DNA from: Pinibacter sp031553495
GTDB lineage: Bacteria > Bacteroidota > Bacteroidia > Chitinophagales > Chitinophagaceae
Reading direction: 5' to 3'
DNA length: 64,000 nucleotides
Assembly (NCBI GenBank): GCA_031553495.1
Contig: JAVBLN010000045.1
Span: 1-64,000, forward strand
Part shown: piece after piece, positions 1 through 9,433 of the stretch
Layout of the letters: each line of letters begins with the position of its first letter
Position numbering within the stretch: the first letter of the stretch is position 1
Position numbers and translations under genes: made by a program
The notes under the pieces: generated by a model
Seen by the model: only the letters and a program-made list of their open reading frames with translations
Databases searched by the model: none
Told to the model about the DNA's origin: nothing

Positions 1-283
1 ATTGCTTTTGTTGCCAGTAAAATATATAAGAATAGAGTATCAACTAAAAGGAGGATATTGTCAAAGGGGGATATCCTAACACTCTCCTTATTCAAATACA
101 ATCCAGTCAAGACTGCTCATTAGAACTGAAGAACAGCAAGAAATTGGAAAATTTTAAACCTTAAAATTTAGGCTGGGTGTCCCAGTGCACAAAACAGGAG
201 CGCAACGAAGCAGCGGCGCGGCGAACCTTTCTTCTGCTACTGCCAATAGTATAACCAGAGAATGGTTGTAATTCAGGCATCAT

Positions 284-327
284 TGTGTGCCTTGTGCTTC
301 CCTTTGTGGCCCTTGTGGTTAAAATAC
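284..327. repeat. CCACAAGGG-type intergenic repeat
   Basis: This G/T-rich stretch ending in CCCTTGTGGTTAAA recurs almost unchanged at 36722-36765, and an inverted relative lies at 61700-61736. Nothing coding was seen in bases 1-348. Confidence 0.5.
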
Positions 328-348
328 TATCAACCAACAACCCGCTCC

Positions 349-409
349 ATAGCATTACTGCCGTACAAGTGAGTGACACAACGATGCTTAATAGTAGCAC
401 TACCGCCGG
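349..409 (-). repeat. R1 intergenic repeat, copy 1
   Basis: Typical class-A copy: AATGC/GCATT arm, core GTGAGTGACAC, then CTTAATAGTAGCACTACCGCCGG and an A-run at 415-422. It lies downstream of the efflux pump gene. Confidence 0.85.
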
Positions 410-414
410 TCTCC

Positions 415-462
415 AAAAAAAATGTATGCTATTATACTGTGCCTAAGTATAATAGCATACAT
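415..462 (-). terminator. Rho-independent terminator of the RND pump gene
   Basis: Two perfect 17-base arms (422-438 and 446-462, ATGTATGCTATTATACT and its reverse complement) enclose a 7-base loop. On the minus strand the hairpin is followed directly by eight T residues. It lies 44 bp beyond the pump stop codon. The T-run is also the outer edge of R1 copy 1. Confidence 0.75.
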
Positions 463-505
463 GTATTTATTGCGCTTTCAACTTTCAATTTTCAACTTTC
501 AACTA

Positions 506-3500
506 TCACGCGTGTTTCAGTTCAATAAGCGAACGTGTTTTTTTGAAGAATCTTACGCGTTTTCTCCTGGTCAGTTTGTGTTGAAGCGTATCAATTATAT
601 AATACATACATGGCACTACTACCAGCGTTAATAATAACGAACTTGTTAAGCCGCCTATGATTACCCATGCCATACCATTCTTTACTTCTGCGCCGGCGCC
701 GGATGCAAGGGCAATGGGCATCATACCGGATATCATGGCGAGAGTTGTCATGATAATAGGACGGAAACGCTCGCGCCCCGCATCAATCAAAGCTTCTACA
801 AGCGGCGCCCCTTCTGCCTTCCGGTGATTGGTAAAGTCTACCAGCAAAATACCATTCTTCGCTACAAGCCCCATCAGCATAATGATACCCACCATTGCAA
901 AAATGGTCATATCCTGCATGCTTAGGGACAGGCCCAGGAAAGCGCCGATCATGGCCATTGGCAGTGCAAATAATACTACCAGCGGATACACCGCATTTTC
1001 GTACAAGGCTACCATAATAAGGTATACCAGCACTATACCCAAACCTAACGCCAGCAACAGACTTACAAATGATTCGGTTTGATTTTCAAGTGTACCTATA
1101 TAATGCCATGAGGTACCTGCGGGCAATTGCATTTTATTGATCTGTTCTGTAATTTCACTACCTACGGTACCTACAGAACGCCCTACCACAGAGGCATTGA
1201 TGGTTAGAGATGGCAGCCTGTCCATACGCTCCATTACCGTTTCGCCCATAGTTTCGTTGATATCGGCAAACTGCGACATTTGGAAAACCTGTCCCTGCGC
1301 ATTCACAAACTGAAGTCTGCGCACATTGTCGATACTGGTTTTATCAAATTTATCACTGGTGACCATTATATCATATTCATTGCCCGACGATTTGAACTTA
1401 GCCGTATTATTGCCACTGAACGCGTATGCGATAGCCGTTCCCACCTCCGCTGCATTTAAGCCATAGTTGGTTATTTTTTCGCGATTCAATTTCACTTCCA
1501 CTTCAGGCTTCGGATCATCTGCACTGAATTTTACATACTGCGTTCCGGCTGTTTTTTCCACTACATCTTTCAGCATATTTGCCGTTTTTCTTACATCTTC
1601 TCTTTTGGAGCCTTTCACCACAAGCTGTACGTCAATTTGCGAGTTACCTGTAATGCCCACTGGCGTTACAGTTACTTTTACGCCTGGTATTTCGGAAATT
1701 AATCTTCGCATGCGCAAACCAAATTCGTCATCAGAAACTTTTCTTTCTTCTTTATCAACCATCGTTACAGTAAGCTCACTATAGTTATTGTTGCCACTCA
1801 TTCCCGGCAATACAAATCCTGCGGAACTGTTGTACCCCACATTTGAGAACACACTCACAACTTCCGGTTGCTCAAACAACATTTTTTCTACACGCTGTAC
1901 AATTTTATTGTTTTCATAAACGGCAGTTTGCGGAGCCATTTCCAGCTTAATGTTTATTTCACCTCTATCGCTCTTACTCATAAATGAGGTACCTATAAAA
2001 CCATTTGCCAGAAGGAGGAAAGACGAGAAAAACAATACGAAAGCACCTCCTAAAATCCAACGCTTATGTCCAAGCGACCAGCGTAATATATTGGCATATC
2101 CTTCTCTTATACTTGTCAACTGATTTTCAAACCATATATTGGCTTTTCCCCACCAGCTTTTCTTTGACAAGTGTACAATTCTTCCAAAATGCGATGCAAG
2201 CAGCGGCGTGATGGTAAAGCATACCAGCAAACTCATTAATGTGGAGCTTACTACCACCAATGCAAATTCGCGAAGGATCAAACCTATTATACCGCCTGAC
2301 AATGCCACAGGAAGAAACACCACCACGTCAACAAGCGTAATAGCTATAGCGGTGAAACCGATTTCCGAACGTCCGTCAACAGTTGCTTTTACCTTGTTCT
2401 TGCCCATTTCCATGTGGCGCATAATATTTTCAAGAATCACAATGGAGTCGTCCACCAGGATACCCACCACGAGGGAAAGCCCCATCAGTGTCATCAGGTT
2501 CAACGACATACCAAAAAGATTCATGAATATGAACACCGGTATCATAGATGATGGCAATGCTACCATTACAAACATGGCACTCCGGAAACTGTGCAGGAAG
2601 AACAACATTACAATGGCCACAATAAACACCGCCAGTATAAGATCGTGCATTACCGCTGCAGAAGAATCGAGTGTGTAAACTGACTGGTCAGATGCGACAT
2701 CAAATTTCAGGTCGATGTTCTTATACTGTTCTTCCACTTTTTTCAATCGCTCCCTCACAAGTTTGCTCACTTCCACAGCGTTGGCATCGCTTTGTTTTTG
2801 CACCTGCACACCCAACGAAGGCTTTCCGTTAAAGTGGTTAATAGTGGTAATATCCGTTTGCGCATCCACTACTTCAGCAATATCTTTCAGGTAAATTTTA
2901 CTGCCGTTCGCATTTTGCCTGATAACCATATTGCGCATATCTTCAGGCTCGGTAAACTTCGCATCGAACTTTATGGAAAAAAGATTGCGCGGAGTTTCTA
3001 CTGTACCGGCAGGTGTAGAAAGACTTGAAGCATTTATTATTTGCGAAACCTGCGTAATGGTTAATCCATAAGCTTCCAGTTTGTCTTTATCAACGTTTAC
3101 ATTTATCTGCCTTTCGTTGCCACCAATAAGCGTAACCTGTCCAACACCCTCAATGTTTGAGATCTGCGGCTTTATCTGCTTATCCATTAAATCATATAAT
3201 GCAGCAGGACTCAATTTCGCAGTAGTTGCAAGACGGAGCACGGGTATGTCGTCCGATGAAAATTTACTTAAAATCGGTTGATCAATACCGGTAGGAAGCA
3301 AAGACGCAACCTGGTTCACTTTTCTTTGGGCATCGTTCAACGCATAGTTTACATCAGCGCCTTCTTTTAACTGAATAATTACGTTTGAAACACCTTCCCG
3401 CGACGAAGACATAATACGGTCAACCCCTTCCAATGCAGACACCGCATCCTCGATATTCCTGGTTACGGAGTTTTCAATTTCTTCGGCGGAAGCACCGCGA

Positions 3501-3655
3501 TATGTGGTAAGCACCATCACCACATTCGCATCAAACTTCGGCAACAGGTTATAGTTAAGTTGTTTAAAACTTATTAAACCAAACAATATCAACGCAACAA
3601 ATGCCACGGTTATAAGCAGTGGACGTTTTATGGCGAGTTCTGTAAGTTTTTTCAT
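506..3655 (-). CDS. RND-family efflux transporter, inner-membrane pump (AcrB/HAE1 type)
   Basis: This is the inner-membrane, proton-driven pump of a tripartite efflux system. The 1049 residues are the normal size for AcrB-like proteins. The N-terminus carries the usual first membrane helix (KRPLLITVAFVALILFGLIS), followed by a periplasmic porter domain, a central helix with the paired acidic residues (VVGILVDDSIVILEN), a second porter domain and a C-terminal helix bundle (GIVLVYLIMVALYENAVYPL). The start codon has a good AAAGGAG upstream (around 3659-3667). It is the last gene of a marR-tolC-adaptor-pump operon, 145 bp below the adaptor gene. The substrate cannot be told from sequence. It could be a drug/detergent or a lipid exporter; a heavy-metal (CusA-like) role seems less likely. 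Confidence 0.95.
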   Translation of the reverse strand: MKKLTELAIKRPLLITVAFVALILFGLISFKQLNYNLLPKFDANVVMVLTTYRGASAEEIENSVTRNIEDAVSALEGVDRIMSSSREGVSNVIIQLKEGADVNYALNDAQRKVNQVASLLPTGIDQPILSKFSSDDIPVLRLATTAKLSPAALYDLMDKQIKPQISNIEGVGQVTLIGGNERQINVNVDKDKLEAYGLTITQVSQIINASSLSTPAGTVETPRNLFSIKFDAKFTEPEDMRNMVIRQNANGSKIYLKDIAEVVDAQTDITTINHFNGKPSLGVQVQKQSDANAVEVSKLVRERLKKVEEQYKNIDLKFDVASDQSVYTLDSSAAVMHDLILAVFIVAIVMLFFLHSFRSAMFVMVALPSSMIPVFIFMNLFGMSLNLMTLMGLSLVVGILVDDSIVILENIMRHMEMGKNKVKATVDGRSEIGFTAIAITLVDVVVFLPVALSGGIIGLILREFALVVVSSTLMSLLVCFTITPLLASHFGRIVHLSKKSWWGKANIWFENQLTSIREGYANILRWSLGHKRWILGGAFVLFFSSFLLLANGFIGTSFMSKSDRGEINIKLEMAPQTAVYENNKIVQRVEKMLFEQPEVVSVFSNVGYNSSAGFVLPGMSGNNNYSELTVTMVDKEERKVSDDEFGLRMRRLISEIPGVKVTVTPVGITGNSQIDVQLVVKGSKREDVRKTANMLKDVVEKTAGTQYVKFSADDPKPEVEVKLNREKITNYGLNAAEVGTAIAYAFSGNNTAKFKSSGNEYDIMVTSDKFDKTSIDNVRRLQFVNAQGQVFQMSQFADINETMGETVMERMDRLPSLTINASVVGRSVGTVGSEITEQINKMQLPAGTSWHYIGTLENQTESFVSLLLALGLGIVLVYLIMVALYENAVYPLVVLFALPMAMIGAFLGLSLSMQDMTIFAMVGIIMLMGLVAKNGILLVDFTNHRKAEGAPLVEALIDAGRERFRPIIMTTLAMISGMMPIALASGAGAEVKNGMAWVIIGGLTSSLLLTLVVVPCMYYIIDTLQHKLTRRKRVRFFKKTRSLIELKHA

Positions 3656-3800
3656 TATCTCCTTTTATTTCCCGGTAGTATGTATAATGTATATTATTTT
3701 AAGTGACCTGCTTTAAAACAATCATTGCATGCCTGCAACATCTGAGTATAGTACTCTGCCAGTTTTTTTGATCACTTAATACTTAGTACTTACCACTTTA

Positions 3801-4856
3801 TTAATTAATAATTTTTACTGCTACACCTTCACTTAGGTTTATCTGTCCGTTTATAACTACAACGTCACCTTCACTTAACCCTTCCACTACTTCCACATCA
3901 TTACCCACTTCGCGACCTGTTACAAGTTTTCTTACAGTAGCCTTATCGTTTACAATAATATATACGTAAGGGTTCTTCAAACTTTCAACCAACGCGGTAC
4001 GAGGAATGAGAAGTGCGGGAGCATTGCTTTTACGTGCAAAATCAACATATACAAATGTGCCGGCCTTCAGCGGGTGCGTAGATGAATTTGGCATTTTTAG
4101 CTGTACCAGGTAATTGTGCATTGCATCACCTTTTTGGCTAATGAAACTTACCACTCCGGTAAACTTTTGGTCGGGATAAACTTCTGTAGTGATTGTAACA
4201 CTTTGCCCCAACTTTAACGAATATGCATCCTTTTCGGAAATCATCACATCCACCTTAAGCGTGCTAACATCCACAACAGAACCCAATATAGCGCCTGGAT
4301 TTACATAAGTGCCCGGCTCAAGTTTCTTGCTAACCACCTGCCCGCTAATAGGTGCTTTAATACTATTGTCCTCAATTTGCTGTTTAAGTTGACTTATCTG
4401 ATTGACGGAGTTATCGTAGCTATACTTAATATCCTGAACATTTTGCTCAGTAGTAGCATCTCCCTGCAACAAAATTTTATTGCGATTATAATCACTTTCA
4501 TATTTAGTTTTCGCCAACTCCGATGATTGCTTTTTAAGCTCAAGCATCTTATTATCAATTTGCGCTACCACCGCACCTTTACTAACATAACTTCCCAATT
4601 CAAAATTTACCATCACCAGCTTTCCACCGGCAGTTGCCATAATATCCGACTCAAGGTTGGGAACAAGCGTTCCTGTTTTGATCAATTCATTATTAGGAAA
4701 AGTTTTCTCCAGCTTTATTGTATTTACCGGAATCAATACATTACTATCAAGTACCGGCTTTTTCTTTTCATCAATCTGCTTTTTGTTACTAGCCAGCCGC
4801 CATCCCATAAGAACAACTAAACCTACTGCAACTAAAATGATCACTATCTTTTTCAT
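3801..4856 (-). CDS. Efflux RND periplasmic adaptor (membrane fusion protein)
   Basis: The 351-residue protein links the inner-membrane pump to the outer-membrane channel. It has one N-terminal membrane anchor (KIVIILVAVGLVVLMGW) without a lipobox cysteine, then a lipoyl/barrel-sandwich half (VNFELGSYVSKGAVVAQIDN), a short helical hairpin (about residues 95-165), the second lipoyl half (IKAPISGQVVSKKLEPGTYV), and beta-barrel and membrane-proximal domains ending in the typical GLSEGDVVVINGQ segment. It follows the TolC-like gene by about 40 bp and precedes the pump, as expected for a single operon. Confidence 0.93.
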   Translation of the reverse strand: MKKIVIILVAVGLVVLMGWRLASNKKQIDEKKKPVLDSNVLIPVNTIKLEKTFPNNELIKTGTLVPNLESDIMATAGGKLVMVNFELGSYVSKGAVVAQIDNKMLELKKQSSELAKTKYESDYNRNKILLQGDATTEQNVQDIKYSYDNSVNQISQLKQQIEDNSIKAPISGQVVSKKLEPGTYVNPGAILGSVVDVSTLKVDVMISEKDAYSLKLGQSVTITTEVYPDQKFTGVVSFISQKGDAMHNYLVQLKMPNSSTHPLKAGTFVYVDFARKSNAPALLIPRTALVESLKNPYVYIIVNDKATVRKLVTGREVGNDVEVVEGLSEGDVVVINGQINLSEGVAVKIIN

Positions 4857-4897
4857 GATTTTGGTTTTACAATTTTTCCAACGAATAAAGTATAAGC

Positions 4898-6223
4898 TTA
4901 TAAATTAGTATAAAATTCCTGTAGCTTTCCTTGTGCGTTTGCCACATTCAGATTCGCTATGTAATAATTGATGAGCGACTGTATATAATTGTTTTGCGCT
5001 GAACTCCATGATGTCTCCGCGTTTAACAAATCGCTCAACGATGATGTACCTTGTTTATACTGAAGGCTCACGTTCTCATATAGCTCCTGTGCCATACTCA
5101 TATTTTTTTTGTCGCTCGACAATGTAACTCTCGCCTGCTCACGCCGGCTATCAGCATTTATAAAAGCCAGGTTTTGCGAGATCTCATTAAGTTTTAAATT
5201 TTCCTGTGCATTACTGATACTTATTTTTGCTTGTTTATATTGCGCATTTTTTCTAAAGCCATCAAAAATTGGAATAGATAACTTTACACCTACCACAGAA
5301 TAGTCAAACTGATTACTGAAAACCTCTCCGCCTTTTTGCCCGAAGCCATTGAATCCATAACGACCAAATAATGAAACCGTTGGTAAGTAGCCTGCCTTAA
5401 TTGATTGCGCATTGATGTCATATAATTCCAACTGCTTTTCCTGAATTTTGTAAGAAGTAGTGTTCGCATAATTAAAGTCGCTGCTTATAGGCAAAAGCTG
5501 TTCTGTTTGCAACCAGCGTGCCGTGTCCGACAAAGCCACCATCGAATTCAAATCCATACCGGTAGCTCCTTTCAAAGAATTCAGCGCCAAAGTATAATTA
5601 TTCTCCGCGTTAGATATTTGCGAATTAATATTGTTAAGATTCACCTCTACCTGTTTCGCGTTTATCTTTTTTGCAACACCTTGCTGAGCCTGCAACTTCA
5701 TTACTTCCAGCAATTTTTCCGTTCGGCTTTTATTACTTTGCAACAATTGCAAATGCTTTTGAATAACAAGCACCTGGTAATAAGAGGAAGCGATGTTGTA
5801 AATAAGCTGCTCATTTGTTTGTACTTTTCCTAATTGCGCCAATTGCATATTTGGCTCATTGGCCCTGATACCCAGCAACAGCGACTGATTGTAAACCGGT
5901 TGATCCAACTGACCCACAAGCGTTGATGAATACCGGGATCCCATTGACATTTTTGTCGGCTCGGTTCCAAATACACCCGCAGGAATAATGGTGGTTGGCA
6001 GCTTCATGTTATAATCATACTCCCCGGTTACATTCACCTGGGGCAGGTAAGAAGATAATGCCTCCCGGCCCTGCTCTTTCGACTTCGCGATGTTGTTTTC
6101 CGCAATTTTCACAGCACGGTGATGTTGTAAGCCGTAAGCTATGCACTCCTTTAAGCTAATGTTTTGCTGAGCATATACTGTACCAATTGACAGTAAAATA
6201 CCAGCGATCAAGATTCTTTTCAT
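4898..6223 (-). CDS. TolC-family outer-membrane efflux protein
   Basis: This is the outer-membrane exit duct of the efflux system, with two OEP repeats of long alpha-helices (HRAVKIAENNIAKSKEQ near the N-terminus and YKQGTSSLSDLLNAETSW near the C-terminus). I chose the ATG at 6223 because it opens directly into a clean signal peptide (MKRILIAGILLSIGTVYAQ). An in-frame ATG at 6244 would add seven residues. Neither start has a clear ribosome site. Two palindromic operator-like sites lie just upstream, between this gene and marR, so the structural genes may have their own MarR-controlled promoter. Confidence 0.92.
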   Translation of the reverse strand: MKRILIAGILLSIGTVYAQQNISLKECIAYGLQHHRAVKIAENNIAKSKEQGREALSSYLPQVNVTGEYDYNMKLPTTIIPAGVFGTEPTKMSMGSRYSSTLVGQLDQPVYNQSLLLGIRANEPNMQLAQLGKVQTNEQLIYNIASSYYQVLVIQKHLQLLQSNKSRTEKLLEVMKLQAQQGVAKKINAKQVEVNLNNINSQISNAENNYTLALNSLKGATGMDLNSMVALSDTARWLQTEQLLPISSDFNYANTTSYKIQEKQLELYDINAQSIKAGYLPTVSLFGRYGFNGFGQKGGEVFSNQFDYSVVGVKLSIPIFDGFRKNAQYKQAKISISNAQENLKLNEISQNLAFINADSRREQARVTLSSDKKNMSMAQELYENVSLQYKQGTSSLSDLLNAETSWSSAQNNYIQSLINYYIANLNVANAQGKLQEFYTNL

Positions 6224-6247
6224 TTTATACGGCGATTTTAACATTTA

Positions 6248-6276
6248 GTTGATCTATCAATAGTTGACCTATCAAC
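6248..6276. promoter_or_regulatory. Two tandem MarR operator-like palindromes
   Basis: GTTGATCTATCAAT (6248-6261) and GTTGACCTATCAAC (6263-6276) are near-perfect dyads with a 2-base centre. They match the perfect dyad GTTGACCTGTCAAC upstream of marR at 6789-6802. The three-fold recurrence around one operon points to a shared site, most simply for the MarR protein encoded next to it. Confidence 0.75.
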
Positions 6277-6293
6277 ATTTATTATAAAAAAAT

Positions 6294-6770
6294 TTATTTG
6301 ACTTTTTCCTCTAATTTATCGGCAATGGCTTTGAATGTTTTCAATGTAGCGTCTCGATCTTCCACTGAAAAAACTTTTAATATTTCCTTTTCAACCTGCT
6401 TTACAATATTTTTTATCTTTTCTACAAGAGAATATGCATTTTTTGTAGGCAGAACTACATTTTTTCTTTTATCATGGTCATCCTGAAATACTTTAACAAA
6501 TCCTTTCTTCTCTAATATAACAATAGTGCGCTGTACAGAAGATTTGTCTCTGCCGAGTATATCCGCTATTTCCTGCTGTGATAATTCTTTCTTAGCACAA
6601 ACAATTACCAAAACCGGTATTTGTTCCATTTGCAATGGAATTTCCGCCTTTTGCATAAGATGGTTTCCATTACGAAACATCAGCTTGTTAATGCGCCCAA
6701 GCTGAAATGACCATGTATCTTGCAAATCCTGAAAAAAAGGACTCTCAGAAAAATTATGATTCAGTTTCAT
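6294..6770 (-). CDS. MarR-family transcriptional regulator
   Basis: A 158-residue winged-helix regulator. The recognition region is clear (LSQQEIADILGRDKSSVQRTIVILEKKGFV), and the wing has the usual DDHDKRKNVV segment. It is the first gene of the efflux operon and is expected to repress it until a ligand is bound. The promoter is unusually close: the -7 box TATCTTTG ends 5 bases before the ATG. The mRNA would therefore be leaderless or nearly so, unless translation begins further in. The perfect palindrome at 6789-6802 fills the promoter spacer, which indicates autorepression. The ligand is unknown. Confidence 0.93.
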   Translation of the reverse strand: MKLNHNFSESPFFQDLQDTWSFQLGRINKLMFRNGNHLMQKAEIPLQMEQIPVLVIVCAKKELSQQEIADILGRDKSSVQRTIVILEKKGFVKVFQDDHDKRKNVVLPTKNAYSLVEKIKNIVKQVEKEILKVFSVEDRDATLKTFKAIADKLEEKVK

Positions 6771-6775
6771 GGGCG

Positions 6776-6806
6776 CAAAGATACATTAGTTGACCTGTCA
6801 ACCAAA
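6776..6806 (-). promoter_or_regulatory. marR promoter with operator in its spacer
   Basis: On the minus strand, TTTG (6803-6806) and TATCTTTG (6776-6783) are separated by 19 bp, which is a textbook Bacteroidetes promoter. The perfect dyad GTTGAC-CT-GTCAAC at 6789-6802 lies wholly inside the spacer, so a bound regulator would block RNA polymerase. Confidence 0.8.
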
Positions 6807-6885
6807 TTTATTTTTGACTTATCCCGCAGATTGTCCCTTTACTCCAAATTTGCTGTTGCCAGAATTTTGTTATATTTTTTTTTAA

Positions 6886-6948
6886 CCGGCTTTGGAACCC
6901 TGATTGGACGGTGGTTGCGACGCTCCGTTCATCAGTAGTAATTCTAAT
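6886..6948 (+). repeat. R1 intergenic repeat, copy 2 (divergent)
   Basis: T-run, CCGGC, an ACCCTGATT arm, core GTTGCGACGC and the end AGTAGTAATTCTAAT identify a class-B copy. It lies in the 670-bp gap between marR and the barrel gene and faces copy 3. Apart from R1 copies 2 and 3 and the two promoters, I see nothing in this gap. Confidence 0.7.
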
Positions 6949-7160
6949 CATCACCTATGAAATCGCATCCACAAAGTTTTAATTCACCAGTTGCAAAATG
7001 CAAATAGTATCAAAAAAATCATGTTAATCAAAAGTAAAAAAAAAGAAAAAAATTTATAAACTAAACCATTGCAAACGTTGATAAGGCTTCTCAAGATCAT
7101 ATCACTTCTAATACTAAGAAGCGTTTGAGTTATATGTGAAACTTGTTCGTAAAACCCAAT

Positions 7161-7228
7161 GATGCCATGAAATACTACCGATAAAGTGATTGCGACGCAA
7201 CAATGATGCCATGGAATACCACCGCCGG
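7161..7228 (-). repeat. R1 intergenic repeat, copy 3
   Basis: Class-C copy: GATGCCATGAAATACTACCG arm, core TGCGACGCAAC, a second GATGCCATGGAATAC arm, CCGCCGG and an A-run. Both arms carry the same GATGCCATG unit, so the repeat shows its internal direct repetition clearly. Confidence 0.85.
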
Positions 7229-7325
7229 TACAAAAAAAATACTGACTCAAATAGTCTTATACATGCTAAACGATATTGCTATTTTTTTACTTCAACGTCA
7301 GCGCTATACTGATTAAACAATCGCA

Positions 7326-7359
7326 TTGAATGATTATATACATCAAATCCGTAAGTTTG
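7326..7359 (+). promoter_or_regulatory. Candidate promoter of the barrel gene
   Basis: TAAGTTTG (7352-7359) fits the -7 consensus. A TTG at 7326-7328 is 23 bp upstream, longer than ideal. A start of transcription near 7366 agrees with translation from 7441 and argues against the earlier ATG at 7330. Confidence 0.5.
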
Positions 7360-7440
7360 CGGCAGAAATCAAAACAGCTATACGAAACTATATTTGATTT
7401 ATCATTAAACCAATTTGAAATTTTTCAATTAATTGTATCT

Positions 7441-8070
7441 ATGAAAAAGATAATTTTCTCACTGTTGCTGCTGGTAATGGCAGTTACATTTTCACAAGCT
7501 CAAACTAAAGTTGATCTGGGCTTTAAACTTAATCCTACTTTTGGCTGGTTCAATAATGTAACAGGAACCGGCGTAAAATCTGACGGTATGCGCTTCGGTT
7601 ATTCTTATGGAGTAATAGCCGATATTTATTTAAAGGAAAATTACGCGATTGGCACCGAGCTCGCCATCAGCAACATTTGCGGACGGCTAAACAGCACGGT
7701 GGACGCTGTTACTACATCGCAAAAAATACGCCTTACTTATATTGACATTCCCATAACACTGAAGTTAAAAACCAATGAAGTAAGTATGCCTTTTCCAGTA
7801 AAATATTACGGTCAGTTTGGCTTAACGCCCGGTTTTAAAATTGGTGGTAAAGTTAAATATGGCGACGAATCGCACAGTATTGGCAGCGATGTGCAGCTTG
7901 TAAGATATGGCCTGCTAATTGGTGGCGGTATTGAATACAACCTGGTTGACAATACCCGGATGGTGGTTGGGTTAACTTATAACAACGGCCTTAACAATGT
8001 TTTCAAAAGCAAATACCAAGCTTCTGCTAAACTATCTTACATTGCCCTTAATCTTGGCATTTTATTTTAA
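7441..8070 (+). CDS. Outer-membrane beta-barrel protein (PorT-like porin family)
   Basis: The 209-residue protein has a clear signal peptide (MKKIIFSLLLLVMAVTFSQAQ) and then alternating beta-strands rich in Gly, Tyr and Phe. It ends in phenylalanine, as outer-membrane barrels do. It resembles the small 8-strand 'outer membrane protein beta-barrel'/PorT-like proteins of Bacteroidota. An in-frame ATG at 7330 exists, but it lies upstream of the promoter and before a less convincing leader, so I start at 7441. It stands alone and ends at a strong terminator. Its specific role is unknown. Confidence 0.85.
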   Translation: MKKIIFSLLLLVMAVTFSQAQTKVDLGFKLNPTFGWFNNVTGTGVKSDGMRFGYSYGVIADIYLKENYAIGTELAISNICGRLNSTVDAVTTSQKIRLTYIDIPITLKLKTNEVSMPFPVKYYGQFGLTPGFKIGGKVKYGDESHSIGSDVQLVRYGLLIGGGIEYNLVDNTRMVVGLTYNNGLNNVFKSKYQASAKLSYIALNLGILF

Positions 8071-8093
8071 CTAAAAAGTATTTTAATAAAACC

Positions 8094-8121
8094 AAAAGCC
8101 GGAAGTGTTTTCCGGCTTTTT
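8094..8121. terminator. Bidirectional terminator between barrel gene and cysN
   Basis: The 11-bp stem AAAAGCCGGAA / TTCCGGCTTTT (8094-8104, 8110-8120) has a 5-base loop and a T-run after it on both strands. It serves the two convergent genes. Confidence 0.85.
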
Positions 8122-8185
8122 GATTTTTTTAAACATTATTTTGGTAAAGTTCTCGCTTTGTTTCATTAAATCTTTTGCTGCAAAA

Positions 8186-9433
8186 CTACACTACAAATCC
8201 AACGCCCACTGTATTATTAGTAAATTCATCTATTAAAATGAATGAGCCGTTCTGTTTGTTTTCTGCGTATTTATCTGCAAACACGGGTTGCGCCGTTTTA
8301 AGAGAAATAAAACCAATTTCGTTCAAACCCAGGCTGGTCACATCTTCTACCTGGTTGAAATCCTGCACATTAATACTGCTGAATAGATTACCAACTTTCG
8401 CTTTCACACGGTTAACGCCATGCTGTAACAGATAATTTTTTCCTGGTCGCAATGCTTCATGATCAAGCCAGCAAACCTGTGCCGACAACTCTTTTGATGC
8501 ATGATACGGCTGTTCTTTCAACACAAGCATATCACCACGGCTTAAATCAATTTCATCCTCCAAAGTTACGGTTACACTATCGCCGCATTCTGCGTGATCA
8601 ACCAATTCATTATATCGGAATATCTCTTTAATTTTTGATTCGCGCAGCGAAGGCAATGCAATTACAGCATCTCCTTTTTTCAACACGCCACTTATCAACT
8701 TTCCCGAAAAACCTCGAAAATCGTGATACTCATTGGATTTCGGACGAATCACATATTGTATGGGAAAACGAGCAGCCAGCTCATTTTCTTCTGTGTGCCA
8801 TTCAAGGTTCTCCAAATATTCCAACAGCGCCGGGCCTTTATACCAAGGCATATTAGCCGATAGCTGCGCAATGTTATCACCAAATAAAGAAGCCAACGGA
8901 ATAAATTGTAAATGTTGTTGTTTAAAATTTCCTTTTGCTGAAAGCTTCTGAAAATCTGCTTGTATTTTCTCAAACTGCTCTTGCGAATAGTTTACCAGAT
9001 CCATTTTATTAACACAAATCACCACATTGGAAATGTGCAACAAGTTGGTTATATAAAAGTGGCGATACGTTTGTTCAAGTATACCGTTCCTTGCATCCAC
9101 CAGTATTATGGCCACCTGCGCGTTACTTGCACCGGTAATCATATTTCTCGTGTACTCTACATGCCCCGGCGTATCGGCAATAATGTATTTTCTTTTTGGA
9201 GTGGAAAAATAAATATGCGCCACATCTATCGTAATGCCCTGCTCGCGTTCTGCGATCAATCCGTCAGTAAGCAGGCTAAGGTCAAGATAGTCAACACCCC
9301 TGCGTTTACTGGCTCTTTCTATAGCCTCCAGTTTATCGGTAGTAATGCTGTTTGTTTCATACAATAATCTTCCGATCAATGTACTTTTACCATCATCAAC
9401 GCTTCCGGCTGTTGCAATTCTAAGTACTTCCAT
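8186..9433 (-). CDS. cysN: Sulfate adenylyltransferase, GTPase subunit
   Basis: CysN uses GTP hydrolysis to drive formation of adenylyl sulfate (APS) by CysD. The GTPase motifs are intact: P-loop GSVDDGKST (residues 10-18), DTPGH (87-91) and NKMD (142-145), followed by EF-Tu-like barrel domains. At 415 residues it is the stand-alone form with no fused APS kinase. This agrees with the APS-reducing CysH in the same locus. It is the most distal gene of the sulfur locus and is separated from its partner cysD by a TonB receptor and a permease fusion, which is unusual. Confidence 0.96.
   Translation of the reverse strand: MEVLRIATAGSVDDGKSTLIGRLLYETNSITTDKLEAIERASKRRGVDYLDLSLLTDGLIAEREQGITIDVAHIYFSTPKRKYIIADTPGHVEYTRNMITGASNAQVAIILVDARNGILEQTYRHFYITNLLHISNVVICVNKMDLVNYSQEQFEKIQADFQKLSAKGNFKQQHLQFIPLASLFGDNIAQLSANMPWYKGPALLEYLENLEWHTEENELAARFPIQYVIRPKSNEYHDFRGFSGKLISGVLKKGDAVIALPSLRESKIKEIFRYNELVDHAECGDSVTVTLEDEIDLSRGDMLVLKEQPYHASKELSAQVCWLDHEALRPGKNYLLQHGVNRVKAKVGNLFSSINVQDFNQVEDVTSLGLNEIGFISLKTAQPVFADKYAENKQNGSFILIDEFTNNTVGVGFVV

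Noticed and set aside
161..400. Small open frame with LLSIVVSLTC, and similar ones at 25211-25396, 36562-36762 and elsewhere
   Set aside because: All are translations of the R1 repeat and adjoining simple repeats; the shared residues reflect repeat DNA, not a protein family.
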